Source: Bradyrhizobium sp. JYMT SZCCT0428 | Lineage (GTDB): Bacteria; Pseudomonadota; Alphaproteobacteria; Rhizobiales; Xanthobacteraceae | Reading direction: 5' to 3' | Assembly (NCBI RefSeq): GCF_018131075.1 | Contig: NZ_JAFCLS010000010.1 | Coordinates: forward strand, 140,304 to 204,303 | Length of the DNA stretch: 64,000 nt | In this document: positions 11,201 to 18,422 of the stretch, one piece after another | Numbering within the stretch: the stretch's first letter is position 1 | How the letters are laid out: every line of letters begins with the position of its first letter | Made by a program: the position numbers and the translations under genes | Notes under the pieces: generated by a model | The model's database searches: none | What the model saw: the letters and a program-made list of their open reading frames with translations, nothing else | What the model was told of the DNA's origin: nothing

Positions 11201-11643
11201 CCACGCCAGAGAGAGCTGTCGCAAATGCCGGCAACGACACCATCGATGCCGGCCATGGCGGTGGCTTCCTGTTCGGCGGCGGCGGCGCGGACACTTTCGT
11301 GTTCGCCAATGTCGACGTCCACGCGGCGGCGCCGCCGCAGGTCACGCATGTCGTGGATTACAGCTACGCCGAAGGCGACCGGTTCGACTTCTCCGCGCTG
11401 ACCTCGCAGTTCCACGCGACCGGCTTCAGCGACGGGATGATCGTGCGCGCGGTCGAGGATGGCAGCGGCCAGTTCGCGACGCTGCAGGTGAACGCGAACG
11501 ACCCCTACGGTCCGCCGGCCGCGGCCAATTGGGTGAGCGTCGCGCAAATCGACGGCGCGCATTCCGGCAGCGCCGTGAACGTGCTGATCGACAGCCATTC
11601 GGGCGTTCATCTCACCCAGATCCACGTCGGTTTGCTGGTCTAG
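8260..11643 (+). CDS. C-terminal segment of giant surface protein: beta-helix, metzincin-like motif, type I secretion domain
   Basis: Third open segment, 1,127 residues; the native frame begins at about 8225. The first 780 residues are low in charge and rich in G/N/T with recurring short strands (ITGADGNGING type), typical of a right-handed parallel beta-helix. Codons 11038-11070 encode HELGHVIGLEH, which fits the metzincin zinc motif HExxHxxGxxH, and a Met (GLMN) eight residues on could be the Met-turn. The end has NAGNDTIDAG, GGGGADTFVF and an aspartate/glycine-rich tail, as in type I secretion target domains. Adhesin or matrix protease are both possible roles; proteolysis is inferred from the motif alone. 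Confidence 0.75.
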   Translation: MVYTAADGATGSSLTTLTIATNDHGHTGIPGAITDTDVIQVGVTPQVWFINGDQSAIDGAAPRGSQTNPFTDVTEFNGSSGPGVNDYIYVKAGTYTGPGINLKDGQTLLGDDQPLSLTDPFGGPAIVIETASGARPTINVTSAGDQGIDLAQNNTIHGINITTAAGTTGLDDGQGGGGNAVGSLTIDQMQISGAGQAVDIDQGGALNVTIDTLSSSGGAYGVQLGGALTGTFTGTTGTLSGHTTAEFDINGGTGNISYGGAIGNGTGLSASVASHTGGTVAFSGAVTDSNDAGGGISLTGNTGGTINFTGGMTLDTGASNAFVATGGGTVNVTGTNHLTSSTGTALNIANTTIGASNVTFQDISSNGAVNGIVLNTTGTSGHLVVTGTGTTDGTGGTIQNTTGHAVSLTNTQDVTLRNMNITGADGNGINGNTINGLVLSNLNISGSGDSTAGNGEGNIYLFELTGNASHATTFDDLNVTNSYVHNVFIENTGGTLTDLVVTDSTFSNNGASTFAGSQFVANLASGGVAGTPTATVHATHNTFSGNLSTPSTFTATGFQGSSNDGTLNVHIGDGTAGGLNTFNTNNSGITLSNSNAGNLNFDVNNNTVTNNRAVGIAINHFGTGTVTGFLQNTTIGTQGVAGSGAQIGNGLDLHDEAVSGTMTLSVTNNIIQSVGGGGLGFEGIVAQVGVGAQNSASTFNLTLTGNTIRDIIDDRGLFVNNFNTAGLSVINANISGNTFSNANASGANTTARVGGAPGGSDHVNVTQANAAALATANGLTASGAPGNTMRVDTNVFFSQPAPPSPPPTPQMALNGQGPGSSDVLTMDALAPLLAVAIAHWAAAGASAAQIEQMHNAQIRIADLPNSGFLANSDERGITIDSNGAGWGWFVDPTPTNNSEFDTVAPNQLTATSGSAAGRIDLLTVIEHELGHVIGLEHSDVAGLMNVVLNIGERRLPDTIDVALAPTTTLTPTISLGPVTPTTPERAVANAGNDTIDAGHGGGFLFGGGGADTFVFANVDVHAAAPPQVTHVVDYSYAEGDRFDFSALTSQFHATGFSDGMIVRAVEDGSGQFATLQVNANDPYGPPAAANWVSVAQIDGAHSGSAVNVLIDSHSGVHLTQIHVGLLV

Positions 11644-11790
11644 AGCCAGCACACTGCGTTTGGCCGTTGCGCCGTCCCCTACGGATGAATGGCCGCGCCC
11701 CTCCCGCGCGTCGCTGCAGATTCATCTCGACGGCGAAGATAAGATAGGTTAACACCTTAGGTAGATCGACTGGAAGCAAGGGGAGAGAGC

Positions 11791-12291
11791 GTGGGTCAAC
11801 CTTACCTGGGTGAAATCAAGCTTATTTCCTGGAATTTTGCGCCGAAGAACTGGGCGTTCTGCAACGGGCAGCTTCTGCCGATCAATCAGAATCAGGCGTT
11901 GTTTTCGATACTCCAGACATTCTATGGCGGCGATGGACGGACCACCTTCGCGCTCCCCGATCTGCGCGGGCGAACCGGGCTTCATCAGGCCCCGGGCTTC
12001 GCCATCGGCCAGAAAAGCGGCGAGGAGTTTCACACGCTGATTACCGGCGAAATGGCCGCACATAATCATGGACTGCTCGCATCCGACACGCAGGGCAACG
12101 TGAACACGGTGCAGGGCAACATCCTCGCACGTGAGGTTGGCATCCCCTATGGGGGTCTCACCTCTCCAACGACATTGCATCCCGAGACCGTATCGAACGT
12201 CGGCGGTGGCCAGGCTCACGAGAACCGACAGCCATTTCTCGTGGTCAATTTCATCATTTCCCTGACGGGCATCTACCCGTCGCGAAACTAG
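11791..12291 (+). CDS. Tail-collar domain protein (Mdp-like), first of three
   Basis: 166 residues with the phage tail collar fold seen in the microcystin-dependent-protein (Mdp) group. It has the hallmarks of the family: a start MGQPYLGEIKL, the core WAFCNGQLLPI, then YGGDGRTTFALPDLRGR, and NFIISLTGIYP at the end. The GTG start at 11791 follows a strong GGGGAGAGA site. Such genes occur in tandem in many free-living bacteria away from any prophage, and no other tail genes are present here. The cellular role is unknown. It shares strand and close spacing with the next two genes. Confidence 0.88.
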   Translation: MGQPYLGEIKLISWNFAPKNWAFCNGQLLPINQNQALFSILQTFYGGDGRTTFALPDLRGRTGLHQAPGFAIGQKSGEEFHTLITGEMAAHNHGLLASDTQGNVNTVQGNILAREVGIPYGGLTSPTTLHPETVSNVGGGQAHENRQPFLVVNFIISLTGIYPSRN

Positions 12292-12300
12292 AGATTTTCC

Positions 12301-13053
12301 ATGAGCAATCCCTATATTGGCGAAATTCGAATGTTCGGCGGCAACTTTGCACCAGTCGGCTGGGCGTTCTGCGACGGGTCCCTGATTGCGATCTCGGAGA
12401 ACGACGCGCTCTTCACCCTGATCGGCACCACCTATGGCGGAGATGGCCAGTCTACTTTCGCCCTGCCCGATTTGCGGGGTCGCCTGCCGATCCATCAGGG
12501 ACAGGGCCCCGGTATCGTGCAATCCTACACCATCGGCCAAACTGGCGGCGTCGAAACGGTGACGCTGACTACCCAGCAGATTCCGATCCACAATCATGCG
12601 TTCATGGCCTCGACTGCGATCGCGACGAACCCGAGCCCAAGCGGCAATGTGCTGGCGACCTCGCCAACCATCAGCCCCTTCGTGATCGATGTGGCGGGCC
12701 CTCAATTGGTCGCCACCGCCGTCCAAGGCATCGGCTCCAACCATCCGCACGACAACATGATGCCTTTCCTGACCGTCAGCTACATCATTTTCGCTGTACG
12801 GCATTTTCCCGACGCAAAGTTAGAGGCCATCCATGTCAGACCCGTTCGTTGCGGAGATCAGGATATTCGGCGGCGACTTTGCGCCGACAGGATGGGCGTT
12901 GTGCAACGGCCAGCTCATGCCGATCTCGCAGAACACGGCCTTGTTTTCGATAATCGGGACCTACTACGGCGGCGACGGCAAATCGACCTTTGCGCTCCCC
13001 AACCTGATGGGCTCAGGCGCCATCAGCCAGGGGCAAGGGACGGGCCTGAGTGA
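12301..13053 (+). CDS. Tail-collar domain protein (Mdp-like), second of three, 3' end frameshifted
   Basis: The first 165 or so residues are a normal collar-domain protein (NPYIGEIRMFGG, WAFCDGS, YGGDGQSTFALPDLRGR, FLTVSYIIFA). The frame then slips: the expected ending GIFPTQS followed by a TAG at 12821-12823 lies in the next frame, just ahead of the third gene's ATG. As sequenced, the frame runs on to 13053 and adds about 75 residues that overlap the third gene out of frame. The slip lies near 12795-12802. This is a real mutation or a sequence error; the native gene probably ended at 12823. Confidence 0.75.
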   Translation: MSNPYIGEIRMFGGNFAPVGWAFCDGSLIAISENDALFTLIGTTYGGDGQSTFALPDLRGRLPIHQGQGPGIVQSYTIGQTGGVETVTLTTQQIPIHNHAFMASTAIATNPSPSGNVLATSPTISPFVIDVAGPQLVATAVQGIGSNHPHDNMMPFLTVSYIIFAVRHFPDAKLEAIHVRPVRCGDQDIRRRLCADRMGVVQRPAHADLAEHGLVFDNRDLLRRRRQIDLCAPQPDGLRRHQPGARDGPE

Positions 13054-13357
13054 CCGCTATCTCGGCGAATCCGGCGGCGGCCAGACGGTGACCCTGTTGC
13101 AGGGGAACTTGCCGCTCCACAACCATTTTATCCAGGGCTCGACCGAGAACGCCACGCTCAAGGAGCCGACGCCTACCGAATTCCTCTCGCGATCCAAGGC
13201 GGGCACCATCTATCAGTCCAACATCGCCAATCTCGTCCAGATGAATGCGCAGACACTGGCTCTTACCGGCAGCTCGCATCCTCATAACAACATGCAGCCG
13301 TATCTGACGCTGACCTACATCATCGCCTTGCAGGGCGTTTTCCCGCCACGCGGATGA
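12833..13357 (+). CDS. Tail-collar domain protein (Mdp-like), third of three
   Basis: 174 residues, intact. MSDPFVAEIRIFGG, WALCNGQLMPI, YGGDGKSTFALPNLMG and TYIIALQGVFPPRG match the other two paralogues from end to end. Its stop codon overlaps the start of the acetyltransferase gene (ATGA), which implies translational coupling and one transcript. The three genes clearly arose by duplication. Function is not established; structural similarity to the receptor-binding base of phage tails is a family-level statement only. Confidence 0.88.
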   Translation: MSDPFVAEIRIFGGDFAPTGWALCNGQLMPISQNTALFSIIGTYYGGDGKSTFALPNLMGSGAISQGQGTGLSDRYLGESGGGQTVTLLQGNLPLHNHFIQGSTENATLKEPTPTEFLSRSKAGTIYQSNIANLVQMNAQTLALTGSSHPHNNMQPYLTLTYIIALQGVFPPRG

Positions 13358-13887
13358 ACCTGCGGCCCGCCGACATCTCGGCAGTTTCGTTCGGCTGGTT
13401 GCGCGCTGCCGGCGCAGGTCTCGGCTTCCGCCGCATCGCCGACGCCGATCTGGCGTTCCTCGCCCGGCTGTATGCCTCGACCCGCACCAGCGAGCTCGCG
13501 GCTTTTCCGTGGAGCGAGGCCGAAAAGGCGGTGTTCCTCGACATGCAGTTCCGTGCGCAGCACACACATTACCAGAGTCAGCATCCCGAAGCCGACCGGC
13601 TGGTGGCGATGCGAGCCGGAGAAAACATCGGCCGTCTCTACATCGAACGCTGGCCGAGCCAGCATTGCATCATCGACATTGCGTTCCTCCCCGAACATCG
13701 CGGCAAAGGGCTTGGCGAAGCCCTGCTGCGTGACCTGCTGGACGAAGCCGCCGCCGCCGGCAAGGACGTCTCGATCCATGTCGAGAAGTTCAATCCGGCG
13801 ATGCGGCTGTACCGGCGCCTCGGTTTTGTGACCGAGGAGGACAAGGGCGTCTTTGATTTGATGCGGTGGCGGTCGGGGGCATCCTGA
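13354..13887 (+). CDS. GNAT-family N-acetyltransferase
   Basis: 177 residues. The acetyl-CoA binding motif A is plain: IDIAFLPEHRGKGLGEALL at about residues 108-126, with the R-G-K-G-L-G loop, followed by the motif B segment NPAMRLYRRLGF. The substrate is not predictable. The start overlaps the stop of the third collar gene by four bases. The association of collar-domain genes with a small GNAT gene suggests a shared but unknown pathway, possibly modification of the collar proteins or of a surface molecule. Confidence 0.88.
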   Translation: MNLRPADISAVSFGWLRAAGAGLGFRRIADADLAFLARLYASTRTSELAAFPWSEAEKAVFLDMQFRAQHTHYQSQHPEADRLVAMRAGENIGRLYIERWPSQHCIIDIAFLPEHRGKGLGEALLRDLLDEAAAAGKDVSIHVEKFNPAMRLYRRLGFVTEEDKGVFDLMRWRSGAS

Positions 13888-13891
13888 AACT

Positions 13892-13976
13892 CGTCATGCC
13901 CGGCCTTGTGCCGGGCATCCACGTCTTGCGGCCAAAAGAAAGGCGTGGATGGCCGGGTCAAGCCCGGCCATGACGG
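13892..13976. repeat. Intergenic palindromic repeat (cgtcatgcccgg type)
   Basis: The ends CGTCATG...CATGACG are inverted copies, with inner GCCCGGC arms. It lies right after the acetyltransferase stop. The same family recurs at 31748-31837 and 43112-43196. Confidence 0.8.
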
Positions 13977-13980
13977 GGAC

Positions 13981-14283
13981 TCACGCAAATATCGCCTGAT
14001 AACCGCTGCCGCCTTGCAGCGGTCCGATCGGCACCAGAAATATTTCCATCACCCCAAGCACAGGATGCGTCACCGGATAGATCGCCTGCGGCAGCGATGT
14101 GCCGGCGGGTGCTGCGAACAGCAGCGAGAACGCCGCGCCTTCCCTTCCGCCCGCGCCAGTCGGATCGGCCTTCACCAGCTTCAGCGGCAGCACGCCGCCG
14201 GTCGTCTGCATCTCGAAGTCAGCATCGAGATGGGCTGCGAAATCGTCGAGCTTGAGCGTCGCAAGGTCCGGCGATGAAGCCAT
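13981..14283 (-). CDS. DUF6916-like hypothetical protein
   Basis: 100 residues, cytosolic, with no signal peptide. LKLDDFAAHLDADFEM and the middle block LPLKLVKADPTG resemble the small DUF6916 proteins that often sit beside tail-collar genes; I assign this from memory of the family, not from a search. The ATG at 14283 is preceded by AGGGGA at a good distance, so I prefer it to the TTG one codon upstream. It faces the collar/acetyltransferase operon from the opposite strand. Function unknown. Confidence 0.65.
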   Translation of the reverse strand: MASSPDLATLKLDDFAAHLDADFEMQTTGGVLPLKLVKADPTGAGGREGAAFSLLFAAPAGTSLPQAIYPVTHPVLGVMEIFLVPIGPLQGGSGYQAIFA

Positions 14284-14371
14284 CAACTATCCCCTTCGGT
14301 TGTGGCAAGCGTCTAACATATCGCGGAATGATGCGCCCGGATTTTTGTGCAGTCCAAGGCAATACACCCTC

Positions 14372-14452
14372 CGTCATTCCGGGGCGCGCGCAGCGCGAAC
14401 CCGGAATCTCGAGATTCCGGGTTCGATGCTGGCGCATCGCCCCGGAATGACG
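14372..14452. repeat. Intergenic palindromic repeat (cgtcattccgggg type)
   Basis: Inverted ends CGTCATTCCGGGG/CCCCGGAATGACG with an inner CCGGAATCTC/GAGATTCCGG hairpin. Spurious open frames across it are not genes. Confidence 0.8.
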
Positions 14453-14472
14453 ATTTAATTAAACGCCTCTCC

Positions 14473-14552
14473 CCGTCATTGCGAGCGCAGCGAAGCAATC
14501 CATATTGCGCCAAGCCGAGGAATGGATTGCTTCGCTCCGCTCGCAATGACGG
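14473..14552. repeat. Intergenic palindromic repeat (ccgtcattgcgag type)
   Basis: Inverted ends CCGTCATTGCGAGCG/CGCTCGCAATGACGG, with inner GAAGCAATCCAT and ATGGATTGCTTC arms. Members of the same family lie at 27776-27860 and 29800-29885. Confidence 0.82.
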
Positions 14553-14719
14553 CTGGGTGCGACATAGTGGACCGACGGCTGCGCCCGGCGTAGCCTTGGC
14601 GAAGCCGGGGAAAATCACTTCTGTTTATCGTAAATCATGTCAAGCACAAAATTTCCGAAAATCAAAAATATTTTGCTTTACAGAAAGCAAATCAGTGACA
14701 CAACTATCGCCATCCCGTC

Positions 14720-15115
14720 CCACTCAGAGGGGCGTCGGCCGTCGTCACGACGAGGGGCGGGGTTGCGGTGGACGTTGACGTTGCGATTGACGGTCGCGGC
14801 TGAAGCGTACGGTGAAAGCGTGTGGTCCTGGCGCCCGTAACGGCGTCAAGCTCTGAAGAAGCTAACGCTTCCGAAGAGTGACGGTGGCAATAGAGGCCGT
14901 CTCACCGGGGAGAGCGCGTTATAAGCCGTAAAGCCACTGCGCAGGGAATGTCGGATGTTCTCCGCTGCCCTGTATGCTCGTGTGCAGCTTTCTTTGCACT
15001 ATTCGCACACGAGACCGCGGGTGCAGCGCGCATCCGGCATTCCCTGCGCCCTCTGATTTTTGGGGGCGGACGTTACCTGCAAACCTCGGGCGCATCGTGC
15101 CGCGAGAATGTGGAC
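14720..15115. repeat. Dispersed non-coding repeat element, longer copy
   Basis: This lies in a gene-free stretch (14284-15391). Its last 110 bases (about 15004-15110: CGCACACGAGACCGCGGGTG, CGGCATTCCCTGC, CCTCGGGCGCAT) recur as a shorter copy at 34423-34537 in the same order. I recall similar elements as common in Bradyrhizobium-group genomes, but this could not be checked here. No credible protein is encoded. It could be an RNA-coding or mobile repeat. Confidence 0.55.
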
Positions 15116-15124
15116 ATATGTCTA

Positions 15125-15230
15125 CCCGTCATCCTGAGGTGCGAGCGTAGCGAGCCTCGATGGATGAATCGGCCACAGACGGGCCGTCGTCCTTCGAGGC
15201 GCGCAAGAGCGCGCACCTCAGGATGACGGG
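15125..15230. repeat. Intergenic palindromic repeat (cgtcatcctgagg type)
   Basis: Inverted ends CCCGTCATCCTGAGGT/ACCTCAGGATGACGGG, about 100 bases overall, with an inner GCGAGCG/GCGCAAG core. Confidence 0.8.
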
Positions 15231-15391
15231 TCTGAGATCGCAGCACCACCACCGCGACGCGCCGCACAAACGGCGACGCATGGCCGCCATCCGGCACCGT
15301 CCACCCCTCCGCATCATCTTCGGGCATGACGGCCGGAAATTCCTCCGCTAACCTCCCCCCAACAAGACCAAAATGTCCGGGGAGGACAAGC

Positions 15392-16546
15392 GTGCATAGA
15401 GGGCGTGTGGTATTCGGCGCCATGGATGAGGTCGTGTTCGGGCGGCCGGCATCCGAGGTAATCGTCGAGCAGATGGAACGGCTCGGCGCCGTCAGAGCGT
15501 TCCTGATGGTCAGCGGCACGCTCAACCGCGAGACCGACGTGATCAGGAACATCCGCGACATGCTGGGGCCGCGCTGCGTCGCGACCTTCGACGCGATGCC
15601 TGCCCATACGCCGCGCGCGGCCGTGATAGCGGCGACCGAACAGGCCCGCGCCGCCAACGCCGACCTCATCGTCACCATCGGCGGCGGCTCGATCACCGAC
15701 GGCGCCAAGGCGGTGCAGCTCTGCCTCGCCAATGACATCACGACCGTCGAAGGCATCGACAAAATAAGGGCCGTTGCCGGCGCCCCGCCGCCGATGAACC
15801 CGCCATTGGTGCGGCAGATCAGCGTGCCGACGACGATCGCCGGCGGCGAATTCACCGCGAACGCCGGCGTTACCAATGAGCGCACCAAGGTCAAGGAAGC
15901 GCTGCGCCATCGGCTGGTGATGCCGCGCGCCGTGATCCTCGATCCTTCGATCGGCCTGCACACGCCGGAATGGCTGTGGCTCTCGACCGGGATCCGCGCC
16001 GTTGACCATTGCGTCGAGGGCATTTGCGCGCGCGAGGCGCATCCCTATGCCGACGCCCAGGCGCTGAAGGGACTGTCACTGCTGGCGCAGGCGCTGCCGC
16101 GGGTGAAGGCCGATGGCTGCGATCTCGACGCGCGGATGGACTGCCAGATCGGGACATGGCTATCGACCGGCCCCTTGGCCGCGGGCGTGCCGATGGGCGC
16201 CAGCCACGGCATCGGCTATGTGCTCGGCGCCGAGTTCGGCGTGCCGCACGGCCATACCTCGTGCGTGATGCTCCCTTCCGTGATGCGCTGGAACCTATCT
16301 GTTAATGCCGAGCGCCAGGCGCTGGTATCAGCCGCGATGGGGCATCCGGGCAAGGACGCCAGCGAAGTGCTTGATAAATTCATTGGCGGCCTCGGCATGC
16401 CGCGCAGCCTGCGCGAGGTCAAAGTCGGGCCCGAGCATTTCGACCGGATCGCGCAGCAGGCGATGGCGACGCCGTGGGTGCCGCGCAATCCCCGCAAGAT
16501 CGAAGGGCCGGCACAGGTCCGCGAAATTCTCGAACTGGCTGCCTAG
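15392..16546 (+). CDS. Iron-containing alcohol dehydrogenase / maleylacetate reductase family
   Basis: NAD(P)-dependent group III dehydrogenase, 384 residues, cytosolic. The glycine-rich nucleotide loop GGGSITDGAK is at about residues 97-106, and the metal-binding histidines fit SHGIGY (about 272) and GVPHGHTS (about 286-293), both typical of the family. I chose the GTG at 15392 because GGGGAGG sits six bases upstream; the frame is open further back, but into repeat sequence. The substrate may be an alcohol or a maleylacetate-like keto acid. It is followed 75 bases later by a CoA ligase on the same strand, which suggests joint use in a catabolic route. Confidence 0.88.
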   Translation: MHRGRVVFGAMDEVVFGRPASEVIVEQMERLGAVRAFLMVSGTLNRETDVIRNIRDMLGPRCVATFDAMPAHTPRAAVIAATEQARAANADLIVTIGGGSITDGAKAVQLCLANDITTVEGIDKIRAVAGAPPPMNPPLVRQISVPTTIAGGEFTANAGVTNERTKVKEALRHRLVMPRAVILDPSIGLHTPEWLWLSTGIRAVDHCVEGICAREAHPYADAQALKGLSLLAQALPRVKADGCDLDARMDCQIGTWLSTGPLAAGVPMGASHGIGYVLGAEFGVPHGHTSCVMLPSVMRWNLSVNAERQALVSAAMGHPGKDASEVLDKFIGGLGMPRSLREVKVGPEHFDRIAQQAMATPWVPRNPRKIEGPAQVREILELAA

Positions 16547-16594
16547 AGCATGATCCGGAAAAGTGGGCACCGGTTTTCCGAGAAGATCATGCTC
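16546..16594. repeat. Short inverted repeat (gagcatgatc...gatcatgctc)
   Basis: Ten-base inverted ends enclose a GGAAAAGTGGGCACCGGTTTTCC core. The left arm overlaps the dehydrogenase stop codon. A sister copy is at 28783-28831. It may act as a transcription or mRNA-stability element. Confidence 0.7.
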
Positions 16595-16620
16595 AAAACA
16601 AAAAGATAGACGGGAAGTAA

Positions 16621-18171
16621 ATGTACACCGGCAAACATGCTCGACTTCGCCCCCTGCAGCCCGCCTTCATCATGGCGGCGACCGGCGAGACCGTGACCTA
16701 CCGCGAACTCGACGCGCGCTCCAACCGGCTGGCGCATCTGTTCCGTCAACGGGGCCTGCAGCGACTCGACCATTATTCGATCTTCATGGAGAACAACAGC
16801 CGCTATCTCGAAGCCTGCGGCGCTGGCGAACGCTCCGGCCTCTATTATACCTGCGTGAACTCCTACCTCACCGCGAGCGAGCTCGCCTACATCCTGACCA
16901 ACAGCCAGTCGCGCATCCTGATCACCTCTCGGGAAAAACTCGATGTCGCGCGCGAGGCGCTGAAGGAATGCCCGCAGGTGGAGCTTTGCATCGTCGCCGA
17001 TGGCGAGAGCGAAAGCGACCGCGTCGTCGGCCTGCTGGACGTAACGGCGGGATTGCCGCACACACCGATAGCGGATGAATGCGTCGGCACCGCGATGCTG
17101 TATTCCTCCGGCACCACCGGCCGGCCGAAGGGAATTCTGCGCCCGCTGCCGGAACTGCCGGCCGATCAGAATTTGCCGCTGTTCGATTTCCTGGTGAAGA
17201 TCTGGCAGTACCGCGAGGGCATGATCTATCTGTCGCCGGCGCCGCTCTACCATTCGGCGCCGCAGGCCGCCGTCAACCTCACGATCAAGATGGGCGGCAC
17301 CGCCATCATCATGGAGCGGTTCGACCCCGAACATTATCTCTCGCTGATCCCGAAATGGGGCATCACGCACACCCAGCTGGTGCCGACGATGTTCTCGCGG
17401 ATGCTCAAGCTGCCGGAAGAAGCGCGGACGCGCTACGACCTCTCCTCGCTGGAGATCGCGATCCATGCCGCCGCGCCCTGCCCGGCGGCGGTCAAGGACG
17501 ACATCATCAAATGGTGGGGCCCGATCATCCACGAATATTACGGCGCCACCGAAGGGCTCGGCTTCACCTCCTGCAACAGCGAGGAGTGGCTGGCGCATCG
17601 CGGCACCGTGGGTAAGGTGCTGCTCGGCGATCTACATATTCTCGACGAGAGCATGCAGGCCGTTCCCGTCGGCACGCCGGGCACGGTGTGGTTCAAGACC
17701 GCGACCCCGTTCGAGTATTTCGGCGACCCGGCCAAGACAAAGGAAGCCCGCTCGGCCGACGGCAGCATGAGCACCGTGGGCGATGTCGGCTACGTCGACA
17801 ATGACGGCTTCCTCTACCTCACCGACCGCGCGACGTTCATGATCATCTCCGGCGGCGTCAACATCTACCCGCAGGAATGCGAGAATCTGCTGATCACCCA
17901 TCCCAAGATCGCCGACGCCGCGGTGTTCGGCGTGCCCAATCCGGATCTCGGCGAGGAAGTGAAGGCGGTGGTGCAGCCAATGCCCGGCGTTTCGCCGGGA
18001 CCTGATCTCGCGGAGGAACTGATCGCGTTCTGCAGCCAGTCGCTGTCGCGCCAGAAGGTGCCGCGCTCTATCGACTTCGAGAAAGAGCTGCCGCGGCTGC
18101 CCACCGGCAAACTCTACAAGCGCCTGCTGCGCGACCGCTATTGGGGCAACAAGACCTCGCGGATCGTGTGA
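16621..18171 (+). CDS. AMP-dependent acyl-CoA synthetase (class I adenylate-forming)
   Basis: 516 residues. It activates a carboxylic acid to its CoA thioester through an acyl-AMP. The P-loop-like motif YSSGTTGRPKG is at about residue 161, YGATEG at about 306, and the hinge/C-terminal block GDVGYVDNDGFLYLTDR then GGVNIYPQE and PTGKLYKR with the catalytic Lys. No signal or membrane segment is visible. The ATG at 16621 has GGGAAG just upstream. The resemblance is to fatty-acyl/aryl CoA ligases; the true substrate is unknown. It probably acts with the neighbouring dehydrogenase and the ABC importer that follows. Confidence 0.92.
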   Translation: MYTGKHARLRPLQPAFIMAATGETVTYRELDARSNRLAHLFRQRGLQRLDHYSIFMENNSRYLEACGAGERSGLYYTCVNSYLTASELAYILTNSQSRILITSREKLDVAREALKECPQVELCIVADGESESDRVVGLLDVTAGLPHTPIADECVGTAMLYSSGTTGRPKGILRPLPELPADQNLPLFDFLVKIWQYREGMIYLSPAPLYHSAPQAAVNLTIKMGGTAIIMERFDPEHYLSLIPKWGITHTQLVPTMFSRMLKLPEEARTRYDLSSLEIAIHAAAPCPAAVKDDIIKWWGPIIHEYYGATEGLGFTSCNSEEWLAHRGTVGKVLLGDLHILDESMQAVPVGTPGTVWFKTATPFEYFGDPAKTKEARSADGSMSTVGDVGYVDNDGFLYLTDRATFMIISGGVNIYPQECENLLITHPKIADAAVFGVPNPDLGEEVKAVVQPMPGVSPGPDLAEELIAFCSQSLSRQKVPRSIDFEKELPRLPTGKLYKRLLRDRYWGNKTSRIV

Positions 18172-18422
18172 GCGCGGATCGCGTGAGCGCTCGGGTGAGG
18201 CAATATGGCGCGATCATCTTGTGTGCGTCGCAACGACGGCGGCCATTGCTCAGCCATTTCCGTGCAAATCGCCGCAAAAGTCAGGCCAGTTCCGCCATAC
18301 GGAGTTTCAGTAGTTCGAATTGCCAACCTCCGCACGGCCTTGGCCGGTTGCCCGGCAGGATGGTCATGCTATCGTCGGCGGTAATCGGCCATTGAGACCG
18401 AACATTCTCGGGAGGGGACACC

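Larger units (their letters stand above)
4694..11643 (+). pseudogene. Giant cadherin-repeat/beta-helix/metzincin type I secreted protein, broken by three frameshifts
   Basis: One ancestral gene of about 2,316 codons runs through three frames. The order is: proline/glycine-rich N-terminus; about seven cadherin-like units of about 102 residues; two further cadherin-like domains; a right-handed beta-helix region rich in Gly, Asn and Thr; a zinc-protease-like motif HELGHVIGLEH (11038-11070); and a C-terminal glycine-rich segment typical of type I secretion targets. Comparison with intact neighbouring repeat units places a missing base near 6226-6236, a missing base near 8046-8058 and an extra base near 8218-8224. 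It would be exported by an ABC/MFP/OMP system that is not in this window. It is either a decaying gene or a sequence-error product; the three open segments are listed separately. The start is the ATG at 4694 with GGGAG upstream. Confidence 0.75.

Noticed and set aside
14347..14778. Open frame in the repeat region
   Set aside because: Built almost wholly from two palindromic repeats; no ribosome site.
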